From Byssovorax sp. (GTDB lineage Bacteria > Myxococcota_A > Polyangia > Polyangiales > Polyangiaceae), in the NCBI GenBank assembly GCA_025362495.1, contig JANYGI010000032.1, forward strand, positions 20,594-84,593: 64,000 nucleotides of DNA. Direction: 5' to 3'. The notes under the pieces were generated by a model. The model was given only the letters and a program-made list of their open reading frames with translations, did no database searches and had not been told where the DNA came from. Positions 31,394-40,443 of this stretch are shown here, in pieces. The translations under genes were made by a program, and so were the position numbers. Every line of letters starts with the position of its first letter. Positions within the stretch are counted from its first letter, which is position 1.

Positions 31394-31861
31394 ATGAGCG
31401 TACGACCCATCCCGGACGGCTACCACACGATCACGGCGCAGCTCGCCATCGACGGCGCGGCGAAGGCGCTCACCTTCTACGAGAAGGCCTTTGGCGCCAC
31501 GGTGCTCGACCGCGCCATGGACCCGAGCGGCGCGAAGATCTGGCACGCTGCGGTGAAGATCGGCGACTCGATCATCTTCGTCAACGACGTCTTCCCCGAG
31601 ATGGATCCCACCGCGAAGCAGAGCGTTTCGAACCTGTGGCTCTACGTCGATGACGTCGACGCGTGGTTCGAGCGCGCCGTCGGCGCCGGGGCCAAGGCGG
31701 GGATGCCGCCGGCCGACATGTTCTGGGGCGATCGCATGGGCCAGGTGACGGACCCCTTCGGCCAGAAGTGGACGATCGCCATGCACGTGAAGGACATGAC
31801 GCCTGAAGAGATGAAGCAGGCCGATGACGCGTTCAAAGCGGGGATGAAGAAGCAGGGCTGA
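31394..31861 (+). CDS. VOC/PhnB-like glyoxalase-fold protein
   Basis: This 155-residue protein is typical of the PhnB-type VOC family: YHTITAQLAIDGAAKALTF opens the first beta-alpha-beta-beta-beta module, FYEKAFGA follows, and the second half has LYVDDVDAWFERA and VTDPFGQKW. These proteins bind metals and act on small molecules or confer resistance; the substrate cannot be told from sequence. The gene lies downstream of the GST on the same strand. The C-terminal tail TPEEMKQADDAF is Lys- and Glu-rich, as in other members. Confidence 0.9.
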   Translation: MSVRPIPDGYHTITAQLAIDGAAKALTFYEKAFGATVLDRAMDPSGAKIWHAAVKIGDSIIFVNDVFPEMDPTAKQSVSNLWLYVDDVDAWFERAVGAGAKAGMPPADMFWGDRMGQVTDPFGQKWTIAMHVKDMTPEEMKQADDAFKAGMKKQG

Positions 31862-32123
31862 GCGGACTGCCGAGCCCGCGGTCGCCGACTGGCGCTGTGC
31901 GGCCGCGACCGGGTCGCAGCTTTGCCATAGCTGACCGCCTGACGCCGGGGTCTCTCCGGCGCGCTCGACGTGACCGTGCCTTCCAGCTCCCATGGATCAG
32001 GCGCCCACCCCACCTGGATAAATTTTGATCCATCTCTGACGCGCGCTCCGGCAAATCGCCTCGTTTTCCCGACGATCCACGCATGGCCTCAACCTTGCTC
32101 AAGGGTCTGCTCGGAGGACGACG

Positions 32124-33089
32124 ATGATTACCCTGACCAATCTCACGAGCCACTTCATCAAAGCCGCTGCGGTCATCGCGCTGGGCAGCATGGTCACCGG
32201 GTGCGTCGTCCAGAGCGCGGACGATACCAGCGGAGAAGACTCCGAGGACAGCAGCGACGCGCTCACCTCCAACGAGAAGACGGCTTACGAGTTCTTCGTC
32301 GCCAAGGGGCTGAAGAACTTCCAGTCGGCGGCCGTCGTCGGCAACCTCATGCAGGAGTCGAGCGTGAACCCGGCCGTGGCCCAGTACGGCGGCGGGCCCG
32401 GGCGCGGCATCGCGCAGTGGTCCGTCGGCGGTCGGTGGGACCACGACGGCAGCGACAACGTCGTCTGGTACGCCAACAAGCACGGCGAAGGCGCCAAGAC
32501 GCTGCACCTGCAGCTCGAGTTCGTCTGGTACGAGCTCACCACCTTCTCGGGCTATGGCCTCTCGTCGCTCAAGTCGTCGAGCAACATCACCTCGGCCACC
32601 GTCGATTTCCAGGACAAGTTCGAGGGATGTGGCCAGTGCGACGAGGGGAACCGCGTCCACTACGCCAAGCAGGTCCTCGCGGCCTATGGCTCGGAGGCCC
32701 CGCCGAAGCCCTCGAAGCCCACGCAGCCCCTCCCCTCGAAGCCCGCCGTCTGCGGCGTGTTCAAGCCCGGCCAGGGCCTCGGCCCCGAGCAGGACGTGAA
32801 GTCCTGTGATGGTCGCTTCGAGCTGATCATGCAGAACGACGGCAACCTGGTGCTCTACATGGAGGGCAAGGCCCTCTGGGCGACTGGCACCAACGGCCAC
32901 GACGGCTACGCGATGGTGATGCAGAGCGACGGCAACTTCGTCCTCTACAACCCCTACGAGAAGGCCCTCTTCGCCTCGGGCACCAACGGCCACTCCGGCT
33001 CGACCCTCCACGTGCAGAACGACGGCAACCTGGTCGTCTACAGCTCGACCGGCCACGCCCTCTGGGACTCGGGTACCTACGGCCACTGA
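32124..33089 (+). CDS. Lipoprotein with phage-type lysozyme domain fused to a mannose-binding B-lectin domain
   Basis: This 321-residue protein has signal and lipobox VTGC (Cys27). Residues about 51-188 match the phage tail lysozyme fold (NEKTAYEFFVAKGL, VVGNLMQESSVNP, GRGIAQWS, LEFVWYEL). A Pro/Lys linker at about 192-208 leads to a monocot mannose-binding-type lectin with three QxDGNxVxY sites: 237-245, 267-275 and 298-306. All three are intact. The likely role is cutting peptidoglycan after docking on mannose-type sugars, which would suit predation or interbacterial killing; a wall-remodelling role is also possible. A good RBS (GGAGG) precedes ATG 32124, and a strong hairpin follows the gene. 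Confidence 0.88.
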   Translation: MITLTNLTSHFIKAAAVIALGSMVTGCVVQSADDTSGEDSEDSSDALTSNEKTAYEFFVAKGLKNFQSAAVVGNLMQESSVNPAVAQYGGGPGRGIAQWSVGGRWDHDGSDNVVWYANKHGEGAKTLHLQLEFVWYELTTFSGYGLSSLKSSSNITSATVDFQDKFEGCGQCDEGNRVHYAKQVLAAYGSEAPPKPSKPTQPLPSKPAVCGVFKPGQGLGPEQDVKSCDGRFELIMQNDGNLVLYMEGKALWATGTNGHDGYAMVMQSDGNFVLYNPYEKALFASGTNGHSGSTLHVQNDGNLVVYSSTGHALWDSGTYGH

Positions 33090-33110
33090 GCCTCGCTCGG
33101 CGACGCAGGC

Positions 33111-33132
33111 GAGGTGGACCTGAATCCACCTC
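33111..33132. terminator. Hairpin between convergent genes
   Basis: GAGGTGGA, loop CCTGAA, TCCACCTC: a perfect 8-bp stem with a 6-nt loop, 22 bp after the lysozyme-lectin stop and about 35 bp before the convergent stop at 33167. There is no U-run on either side, so it may be a weak or Rho-assisted bidirectional terminator. Confidence 0.5.
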
Positions 33133-33166
33133 ACCGCGTCCGTCTACCTTCTGCCGCCCGAGAGCG

Positions 33167-35590
33167 TCAGTTGATGCCCTTCGTGGCGCAGAAGCCGTTG
33201 ACGCACAGGTTGGTCATGTCGCAGCAGTCGGCGGCCGTCGTGCACTTCTCCTGGGGCATCGAGCAGTTGCCGCCGGGGGGCGTGTTGGAGCACACCAGGG
33301 CGCCGCCCGGGCCATTGGGCTCGCAGTAGCCGTTGCAGCACTGGTCGCCGGTCGCGCACGACTGGCCATCGGGCTTGCACGGATCGAGCACCCAGAAGCC
33401 GCGCGCGTTGCCGGCGAGGAGCTCTTGCGCCGGGACGTAGAAGGCCGGGTGGCTCGGATCGGTGCCCGGCGGGACGCCCTGCGTGAACATCCCGTTCTGG
33501 ATCGAGCCGATGTCGACGGCCGCCACCCAGAGCTTCTTGGTGGTCGTATTCGCGAGCGTGGTGGCGTCGTAGTCGCGGGGATCGCTCTGCCACGGGTCCG
33601 TCGTGGCGACGTTGCCGTAGAGCCGTCGGCTGGTGAAGACCACCCAGGCGTAGCCGCCGGAGACCACCGGGTTGACGGTGGGCTCGTAATTGAGGCTCGT
33701 ATCGGCAGCGTGGTTGTTCGGCCCCGTCGGCAGGTACGACGTCGTCCCGCCGGCGTCGAAGCCGTTGAGGGCGTCGAGCGACACGGCCGTGCCCGTCTTG
33801 AGATCGGACCACCAGATCTGCGCCTGGGCCTTGTGCCAGGTGTTGTAGCGGTGGTTCGAGGCCACGGTCTGATAATGATAGACGACACCGTCGTTGGTGG
33901 GGAAGAAGGAGGGGAATCCAGCGCGCTTGTTCGCGTCCCCCGCGGGCATGGTGGCGAGCACCTTGAGGTTGGAGAACGAGAGCGTCGCCACGTCGAAATC
34001 GAGCGCGACGAGCTGCGTTCCATTGCCGTTGACGCCGCCGATCGAGCCGCCGAGGAAGTCGAACGCGACGTGCTTGCCGTCGGGCGAGAACGTCGGCGTG
34101 CCCGCCTGGAGATTCGCGGGGATACCGGTGACGGCGAGAGGCGTCGGCGACGTCGGCGGGAAGGTGTAGAGCCGGCTCGCCGGGGCCGCGGAGGCGAGAT
34201 CGGCCGTGTTGGTGAGCGCGAGCTTCCCGTCGGGCGAGAGGCCGGCCCAGCCAAAGAGGCTATCGTAGCCGGTCAGCGACGTCTCGGCGTTGGCGTTCTT
34301 GAGGTCGTAGGTCGACGTGCGCGCATAGGACTCGCCGTGCTGCACGATGAGGCGGCTCCCGTCGGACGCGACCACGTGGCAGACGCGACAGCCGGTGTTG
34401 CTGCCGAGCGGGCCGGCCGTGCCCGCGACGACCGAAGGTGCGGTGGCGCCCCCGGCGATGCTGAGGACCGCCGCGCCGAATTGAGGCCCGTTGTTGTACG
34501 ACGGCTCGAACGAGTTCTGCACGAGGTGCGTGCCATACGAGTTGTAATAGACGGTGCCCGCGAGGCGCCCCGGCGCCACGTTCCAGGTCTCGGTGATGGG
34601 CCCGTAGGCCATGCCGCCCTGAGCGACGGTGAGCTTCACGGTGAGCTGATCAGGCTGGTTGTTGGCCGTCAGCCCGCCAGCGCTGTTGGTCGCCATGTCC
34701 CACACGTCTTGCGGGATGGGGTGGCGGATGAACTTGCCACCGGTCTGCGCCAGGATCGCCGGGCGCGCGAAGGTGCCTTTCCACGTGAACGATCCGCTGG
34801 TGGTCGCGAGCTCGATCTGGATGGCGTCGGCGTCGCCCGGCATCCAGCTCCACATCAGGAGAGGAGCGAGCATGCCCCGCGGCCAGACCGTCTTGTCGTA
34901 GGGATACACGAGCGTGAGGCCCTGCGCCGTCCCGGTGCCGCTCGGGGCCCCGAGGGCGGTGAGCGTGGGAATGTCGGTGACGCCGGGGCCGAGGCCCTCG
35001 CCGCCGACACCGCCGATGCCGCCGCCGGCCGTGAGCTCGGGTAGCGTGGTGGCGATCTGCACCGCCTCGGAGGGAATGGCCGGGTTCGAGCCGTTCTGCC
35101 CGGCCGTGAGCTTCACCATGATCTGACGCTTCAGCGTCATGCCGTTGAGGCCGCCCTGAACGGTGGCCAGGCCCCCTGTCGTGCCCGAGGGCGTGAAGAC
35201 GGCGGCGGTGGCCGGGGCGGCCGGGATGGTGCCGAGATCGCCGCGATCCACCGTCCAGCCGGCCTTGATCGGGTTGCCATCGAGCGTGGCCGTGTAGCTC
35301 ACCGTGGGAGTCGACTGGCCGGCGACGACGGTGATCGTCTGGAGAGGCACAGGCTGGATGTCGAACCCCTGCATGGTGCCGCCCTGCCCGGTTCCCGCGG
35401 ACGTCGTGAAGACGTCCCCCGAGCCGCCACCCCCGAGCGCGCCGCTGCCGGCGCTGGAGCTCGACGATCCCGCGGGCGCGCCGCCGGTCCCCGGCGTGAT
35501 CCCGCCGCCGCCACCGCACGAGGCCACGGTCGCCGCCGCGACGACTGCAATCCCGAGAGCGGAGCCCAGGCGAACTGGAAGTATGCTCAT
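33167..35590 (-). CDS. TolB/WD40-like lipoprotein with a CxxCH motif and Cys-rich tail
   Basis: This protein of about 807 residues starts at ATG 35590 (MSILPVRLGS), just before a signal ending in VASCGGGG. It has a Ser/Gly linker, then immunoglobulin-like segments, then propeller-like blades with TolB-type GLSPDGKLALTNTA and PTFSPDGKHVAFDF. Near the middle, TGCRVCHVV is a covalent haem c signature (CxxCH) inside an exported protein. The C-terminus is a small Cys knot (CATGDQCCNGYC, CTTAADCCDMT) common in myxobacterial surface proteins. The role is unknown; a haem-bearing surface or electron-transfer protein is possible. It is convergent with the lysozyme-lectin gene. Confidence 0.87.
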   Translation of the reverse strand: MSILPVRLGSALGIAVVAAATVASCGGGGGITPGTGGAPAGSSSSSAGSGALGGGGSGDVFTTSAGTGQGGTMQGFDIQPVPLQTITVVAGQSTPTVSYTATLDGNPIKAGWTVDRGDLGTIPAAPATAAVFTPSGTTGGLATVQGGLNGMTLKRQIMVKLTAGQNGSNPAIPSEAVQIATTLPELTAGGGIGGVGGEGLGPGVTDIPTLTALGAPSGTGTAQGLTLVYPYDKTVWPRGMLAPLLMWSWMPGDADAIQIELATTSGSFTWKGTFARPAILAQTGGKFIRHPIPQDVWDMATNSAGGLTANNQPDQLTVKLTVAQGGMAYGPITETWNVAPGRLAGTVYYNSYGTHLVQNSFEPSYNNGPQFGAAVLSIAGGATAPSVVAGTAGPLGSNTGCRVCHVVASDGSRLIVQHGESYARTSTYDLKNANAETSLTGYDSLFGWAGLSPDGKLALTNTADLASAAPASRLYTFPPTSPTPLAVTGIPANLQAGTPTFSPDGKHVAFDFLGGSIGGVNGNGTQLVALDFDVATLSFSNLKVLATMPAGDANKRAGFPSFFPTNDGVVYHYQTVASNHRYNTWHKAQAQIWWSDLKTGTAVSLDALNGFDAGGTTSYLPTGPNNHAADTSLNYEPTVNPVVSGGYAWVVFTSRRLYGNVATTDPWQSDPRDYDATTLANTTTKKLWVAAVDIGSIQNGMFTQGVPPGTDPSHPAFYVPAQELLAGNARGFWVLDPCKPDGQSCATGDQCCNGYCEPNGPGGALVCSNTPPGGNCSMPQEKCTTAADCCDMTNLCVNGFCATKGIN

Positions 35591-35779
35591 GCGGCAAATA
35601 TAAAGGGTCGGTGCGCCGCGCATCAAGAAGGATCGCCGCGGGAGCACGACTTTCGCTGCTGTCGTCCGCGATTCGCGGTCCGACCTGCAATTCCCTTGCA
35701 GCCGATCCGGGAGCCAGGCGACGAACACCTCGCCGCGCGAGCGCCGTTCGACGGTTCCTTTCGGCCGAACAGCGTCGCG

Positions 35780-37321
35780 TCAACCACCCATGGCCGGATG
35801 TTCGCCGCGCGTAAACCACCTCGCCGCGGCCCGGGTGACGGCCTCGGGATCGGGAGTCGTGTCGCTCGCCCAGGCCACGAATCCATCGGGGCGCACCAGC
35901 AGCGCGGTGAGGCCGAGGCGGTCTCGCGCGTCACTGGCCACGTACCTGACGCGCTCGCCCCAGAGGCCATCGAGCGCGCTCAGCGACGCTTGTCGACCGA
36001 AGTCCAGCAGCAGTCCGTGTCCAGCGCGGAGCAGCGTGCCAGTCTTCGTTCCATCCTCCAGCTCGAAGTCCGGGCAGCTACGGCCCACCAGCGGGTGCTC
36101 CTCGCCGAGATCGTAGCGGAGGGACACGCCCCAGACCCGCTCCGCGAAGTAGGTCGCGCCGTCGCGCGTGGCGATCAGATCGCGGAGGACGGCCTGGAGC
36201 GCGCGGGCCTGTCGGTCGGGGCGCATCGACGCGACCTGGGCGCGAGTCCAGTCGAGGATGCGCGCCCCGACCGGGTGCCGCTCCGTGGTGTAGCTGTCGA
36301 GCAAGCCTTCGGGGGCATCGCCCCGGATCGTCGCGGCGAGCTTCCACCCGAGGTTCATTGCGTCTCCGAGTCCGAGATTCAAGCCCTGTCCGCCGAGCGG
36401 TGAATGGATGTGCGCGGCGTCGCCGGCCAGCAGCACCCGTCCCTTGCGGTAGGTGGTGGCTTGCTTGGAGCGGTCGGTCCAGGTCGAGGCGAGGATCACC
36501 GCATTGACGGTCACGTCGGTGCAGGACACTCGCCGCAAGACCGCCTGCACGTGCTCGCGCGTGAGCGGCTCGACGCGATGGAGTGCGCCGCCGTCGAAGT
36601 CAGCGAGCGCGAACACCCCCGGCTGCCACTGCGTGTACATACCGGCGCTGGTGGAGTGACGGCCGAGGGGGAGCTGCGAAGGATCGGCGAGCTCGACCTG
36701 GATCGAGTAGCCCGTGAGCTCGGGCTCGGTGCCGACGCTCTCGAAGCCACCGTGCTTGCGGACGGTGCTGCGGCCGCCGTCGCAGCCCACGAGCCACCGC
36801 GCGCGGAGGCGCTCTCCGCCGGAACGAACGGTGGCCTCGTCGTTTGAAGACTCGAAGTCGTCTACTCCCTGGCCACGCCGGATCTCGATGCCGAGAGAGA
36901 GCGCGTGAGCCGTGAGGACGCGCTCGATGTGCTCCATTTCGCTCACCATCTGGGTGTCGGCAGGGCCCGGGAGTCGGTACGTCCAGCGCGACGTATCGAT
37001 GTTGCGGTGATCGAACTGGAGGCCCGCGAAGTGGCCGGCCGGCCCGCGACGCGGTGATCCGGACTCCGCGGATCCAGATCGCCACGGGCCAGGGGCACCG
37101 TCACCAGGGTGGGATGCGATCTGTTCCAGGAGGCCGCGCCGGTAGAATGCCTCCATGCTCGGACCCCAGAGCCCGCGCATTCCGAACGGGAGCCGCTTCA
37201 GGGGTGAGCTCGGATCCTCGAGCCGTTCGAGGACCAGCACAGAGAGCTTCGCGAGCCGGAGCTCGCAGGCCAGGAACAGGCCAACCGGGCCGGCCCCGGC
37301 GATGATCACGTCGTGAACCAT
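35780..37321 (-). CDS. FAD-dependent aromatic monooxygenase (group A)
   Basis: This 513-residue protein has the FAD fingerprint GAGPVG at 9-14, the DG motif (LVGCDGGRSTVRK) and the GD motif (RVLLAGDAAHIHSPLGGQG), the standard triad of group A flavin monooxygenases. The C-terminal thioredoxin-like domain is present. This architecture occurs in phenol hydroxylases and in rifampicin-modifying enzymes, so the substrate is open. It lies 39 bp downstream of the TetR gene on the same strand and is probably co-transcribed with it. Confidence 0.92.
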   Translation of the reverse strand: MVHDVIIAGAGPVGLFLACELRLAKLSVLVLERLEDPSSPLKRLPFGMRGLWGPSMEAFYRRGLLEQIASHPGDGAPGPWRSGSAESGSPRRGPAGHFAGLQFDHRNIDTSRWTYRLPGPADTQMVSEMEHIERVLTAHALSLGIEIRRGQGVDDFESSNDEATVRSGGERLRARWLVGCDGGRSTVRKHGGFESVGTEPELTGYSIQVELADPSQLPLGRHSTSAGMYTQWQPGVFALADFDGGALHRVEPLTREHVQAVLRRVSCTDVTVNAVILASTWTDRSKQATTYRKGRVLLAGDAAHIHSPLGGQGLNLGLGDAMNLGWKLAATIRGDAPEGLLDSYTTERHPVGARILDWTRAQVASMRPDRQARALQAVLRDLIATRDGATYFAERVWGVSLRYDLGEEHPLVGRSCPDFELEDGTKTGTLLRAGHGLLLDFGRQASLSALDGLWGERVRYVASDARDRLGLTALLVRPDGFVAWASDTTPDPEAVTRAAARWFTRGEHPAMGG

Positions 37322-37360
37322 GGTGTCTTCTCTGCTCGGGTGGTCGGGGATGTCGCCGGA

Positions 37361-37978
37361 TCAGCCGCTCGCTGCCAGTCCGTGAACGGCCGCAAAGCCA
37401 CGATCGATGAGCGCGATGAACTCGGCGTTGGCCTTCTTCACCGAGCCTCCGCGCTCGAAGACGCGGATCGCTTCGCCGTAGGCCGTGCGCCACGTCAGCA
37501 CGATCATCCCGGCGACGAGCCGCGCGCGGCCGTCGGGCTTCGGACCGGCGAGCAGCGACGCGAGCCCCTCGGTCGCCTCGTCTCCGATCTCGTGGACGCG
37601 CGCCTTGAGCGACGGGCTCCCCGCGACGACGCGCCACCAGCCGACCGTCTGGCTGTCGATGCGCGCGAACGGGTGCTTCTGCTCGCCCAGGCTATCGACG
37701 AGGCGGCGGAGCGCGTCGATCGGTGACTGCCTTTCTGGCCGCTCGCCGACGGCCTCGCGCAGGAGCCGCTTCACGTCGTCATCGCGGTCCAGGAAGAGGT
37801 CCTCCTTGCGCGCGAAGTAGTTGAACACCGTTGGCTTGGAGACGCTCGCGGCGGCGGCGATCTCGTCGATCGTCACCGCGTCGAAGCCGCGCGCGAAGAA
37901 CAGCCCCGTCGCGACGTCGGAGATCCGCTGCCTGGTCTCGCGCTTCTTGCTCTCGCGGAGGTCACCCATGGGTTGCAT
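37361..37978 (-). CDS. TetR-family regulator
   Basis: This protein of about 205 residues has an N-terminal HTH: ISDVATGLFFARGFDAVTID, then the recognition helix SVSKPTVFNYF. The C-terminal domain is a ligand-binding TetR fold of unknown specificity. ATG 37978 and ATG 37969 are both plausible. The gene sits between two FAD monooxygenase genes, one transcribed with it and one divergent. A near-perfect dyad in the divergent promoter is its likely operator. It probably represses both monooxygenases until a drug or aromatic inducer binds. Confidence 0.93.
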   Translation of the reverse strand: MQPMGDLRESKKRETRQRISDVATGLFFARGFDAVTIDEIAAAASVSKPTVFNYFARKEDLFLDRDDDVKRLLREAVGERPERQSPIDALRRLVDSLGEQKHPFARIDSQTVGWWRVVAGSPSLKARVHEIGDEATEGLASLLAGPKPDGRARLVAGMIVLTWRTAYGEAIRVFERGGSVKKANAEFIALIDRGFAAVHGLAASG

Positions 37979-37979
37979 C

Positions 37980-38027
37980 TTAGACCGAGATAAACATTTT
38001 ACTAGCAAAAAATTTTATCGAGTCTAA
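37980..38027. promoter_or_regulatory. Divergent promoter with probable TetR operator
   Basis: TTAGACCGAGATAAA at 37980-37994 mirrors TTTTATCGAGTCTAA at 38013-38027 as inverted arms. The 18 bp between them are A/T-rich, unusual in this GC-rich genome. It lies between the TetR start and the monooxygenase start at 38038. The dyad and position suggest autoregulation and control of both transcription units. No footprint is available. Confidence 0.65.
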
Positions 38028-38037
38028 CATTCGCGGC

Positions 38038-39339
38038 ATGTCGACCGACGTCACCTCCTCGAAGCCTCCCCTGCGCGTCCTGATCAGCGGAGCGGGCATC
38101 GCCGGGCCCACGCTGGCGTGGTTCCTGGCGAAGACCGGCGCCCGCGTCACCGTCGTCGAGAAGAGCCCCTCGATCCTCCCCCACGGGCAGAACGTCGACA
38201 TTCAAGGCAGCGCGCGGGTCGTCATCGCGAAGATGGGGCTCACGGATCGCGTTCGAGAGTGCAACACCACGGAGAAGGGCACTCGATTCATCGATCCTGA
38301 GGGGCGGCCCTTCGCTCTGTTTCCTGTCAAGAAAGGGTCGTCTGCCAGCCTCACCTCGGAGTACGAGATCCTCCGGGGCGATCTGGCCGCCCTGCTCTAC
38401 CAGGCCACGAAGGACCATCCGAGCGTCGATTACCTGTTCGGCACCCCGATCAAGGAAGTCGTCTCGAACGACGCGGACAGGGTCGAGGTTCGGTTGAGCA
38501 ACGGGGAGGTGCGCGACTTCGACCTCCTGGTCGCGGCCGACGGACAGTGGTCGAAGGTGCGGAAGCAATGCTTCCCGCCGGCGTCCGTCGAGGTTGTCGA
38601 CAAGGGCATGTACGCCGTCTACTGGACCATCCCGCGCCTGCCCGGTGACAACGACTGGTGGAACATCTACCAGGCGCTCGGATCGAGGCTGATCACCCTC
38701 AGGCCCGATCCCCACGGCACCATCCGGGCGATGTTCACGTTCATGCCCCGCGGCGAGACACAGAAGCAGGCCTGGCGAGAGGCCTCCCGGGGCGACAGGA
38801 AGACGCGCGCGAGCCTCGTGAAAACCGAGCTCGCCGGGGCGGGATGGCAGGCGCAAAGGCTCGTGGACGCGCTCGACCAGGCGCCGGACTTCTACTTCCA
38901 GGCGGTCCAGCAGATCAAGATGGCCAGATGGTCCAGCGCGCGTGTCGTCTGCCTGGGAGATGCGGCCTACGCCCCGACGCCGCTCACCGGAATGGGCACG
39001 TCGCTGGCCATCGTCGGCGCGTACGTCCTCGCAGGGGAGCTGAGCAAGCTCGCGGCCGGCGAGGATCCTTCAAGGGCGCTCGATGCGTACGAGCGCGCCT
39101 TTCGCCCCTTCGTCGAGGAGACCCAGAAGCTCCCCTTCTTCGTTCCATCCATCGCGCATCCCGTGACGGCGTGGCAGCGGCGGCTGTTCCGGGCCTTCGC
39201 GGCGTCAGTGGCCAGGATCGCGGCGATTCCGTGGGTGCTGAGCAGGCTCCACCACGACGACGACGAAGACTTCCCGTTGCCGCGCTATCCGCGCTTCGAG
39301 GACCGGGAAGAGGGCTTTGCGTCGAGCGCCGGAAAGTAG
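38038..39339 (+). CDS. FAD-dependent monooxygenase (TetX-like group)
   Basis: This 433-residue protein has FAD motif GAGIAG at 18-23, DG motif (LLVAADGQWSKVRKQ) and GD motif (RVVCLGDAAYAPTPLTGMG). The overall pattern is of the PHBH/TetX-like branch that hydroxylates aromatic or polyketide substrates, including tetracyclines in some members. The C-terminus is rich in acidic and basic residues. The start at 38038 is 10 bp after the operator arm. It is divergent from the TetR gene and very likely under its control. Substrate is inferred only from context. Confidence 0.92.
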   Translation: MSTDVTSSKPPLRVLISGAGIAGPTLAWFLAKTGARVTVVEKSPSILPHGQNVDIQGSARVVIAKMGLTDRVRECNTTEKGTRFIDPEGRPFALFPVKKGSSASLTSEYEILRGDLAALLYQATKDHPSVDYLFGTPIKEVVSNDADRVEVRLSNGEVRDFDLLVAADGQWSKVRKQCFPPASVEVVDKGMYAVYWTIPRLPGDNDWWNIYQALGSRLITLRPDPHGTIRAMFTFMPRGETQKQAWREASRGDRKTRASLVKTELAGAGWQAQRLVDALDQAPDFYFQAVQQIKMARWSSARVVCLGDAAYAPTPLTGMGTSLAIVGAYVLAGELSKLAAGEDPSRALDAYERAFRPFVEETQKLPFFVPSIAHPVTAWQRRLFRAFAASVARIAAIPWVLSRLHHDDDEDFPLPRYPRFEDREEGFASSAGK

Positions 39340-39569
39340 ATGGGGAAACGCGCGCTGCGGGGGCCTGCCGGTGGAGACCGTGGGCTGCCCTCCTCGTTGA
39401 CATGTCCGTTTTTTCCAATCAGGGGGCGCGGGCGCGTGCCATCAACACTCCAGGACTCATCTCCGATCGACGCCGCGGGGCACGATGTCGGGGCGCGCAC
39501 ACGAGCGCTGAACGATCGACGCCGGGCAGCAGCGCGGGCTTGAACGGCCACACGAGAGGCGTAAAAGTG

Positions 39570-40361
39570 ATGTCCGTGGCCACAGCACTCGATCCCCCTG
39601 CCCTCGCGTTCGCGCGCTTCGTCGAGGATGTTCGCGCGGTGGCGTCGCCTCCCGGTCAGGCGTTCGAGGGCGTGCGGCTCCCCGACGGCAGGACGACCCT
39701 CGTGTTTCGCGCGCACGAGGGCGAGCGCACGGGCGATCTGTGGGTCGCGGGGCCGGGGACGCGCGCGAAGTTCAAGCACGTGACCGGCATCGCGCGGGTG
39801 GTCTCTCTTCGCTTCAAGCCCGGTTGGTCAGCGCCGTTTCTCGGTGTGGCCGCGAGCGAGCTCACCGATCGGAGTGTCCCCCTCGAGGACATGTGGGGTC
39901 GCGCCGCGGGCGATCTCTGCGCGGAGCTCCTCGCCGCGAAGAGACGCGCCGACGCGACGAACAGGCTCGCCGAGGCGCTCGCGCGACGGGGCGTGAACGC
40001 CGTCGAGACGTCGTCAGGGCAGCTCACGCGGCGCGCGGTGCGGCTGCTCGAAGGCGGCGAGATCCGGGTGGAGAGCGTCGCCTTCCGACTCGGCGTCACG
40101 GCGCGCCACCTGCGCCGCGCGTTCGCCGAGAACGTCGGTATCGGCCCCAAGGAGTTTGCGCGCGGCGTCCGGCTGAAACGCGCCCTCCACCTGGCCGAGA
40201 CGTCGTGTGACTGGGCCCGCGTCGCCGCGGACGCGGGGTATTACGATCAGGCGCATCTCATCGCCGATTTCCGGCAGCTCGTCGGGCTCACCCCCGGTGC
40301 GTATTTCAAGCGCGCGGGCGCGCGGATCAGCCCGCCGGGCGCGGCAGCGGTCGAGGCCTGA
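39570..40361 (+). CDS. AraC-family transcriptional regulator
   Basis: This protein of about 263 residues starts at ATG 39570. The N-terminal half resembles the DUF6597-type ligand domain (FVEDVRAVASPP, LRFKPGWSAPFLG). The C-terminal half carries two HTH motifs: VESVAFRLGVTARHLRRAF and WARVAADAGYYDQAHLIADF, ending with GLTPGAYFKRA. It lies 230 bp after the monooxygenase on the same strand, in its own unit as far as can be seen. It could add a second layer of control to the nearby detoxification genes, but no binding sites are recognisable. Confidence 0.9.
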   Translation: MSVATALDPPALAFARFVEDVRAVASPPGQAFEGVRLPDGRTTLVFRAHEGERTGDLWVAGPGTRAKFKHVTGIARVVSLRFKPGWSAPFLGVAASELTDRSVPLEDMWGRAAGDLCAELLAAKRRADATNRLAEALARRGVNAVETSSGQLTRRAVRLLEGGEIRVESVAFRLGVTARHLRRAFAENVGIGPKEFARGVRLKRALHLAETSCDWARVAADAGYYDQAHLIADFRQLVGLTPGAYFKRAGARISPPGAAAVEA

Positions 40362-40443
40362 AGCGGCAGAAGGCTCTCCCGTCCATGCGCGTGAGAGCGG
40401 CCCGCGGCGCCGACGCACTCCCGACCGCGGGACGCTGGCGACT

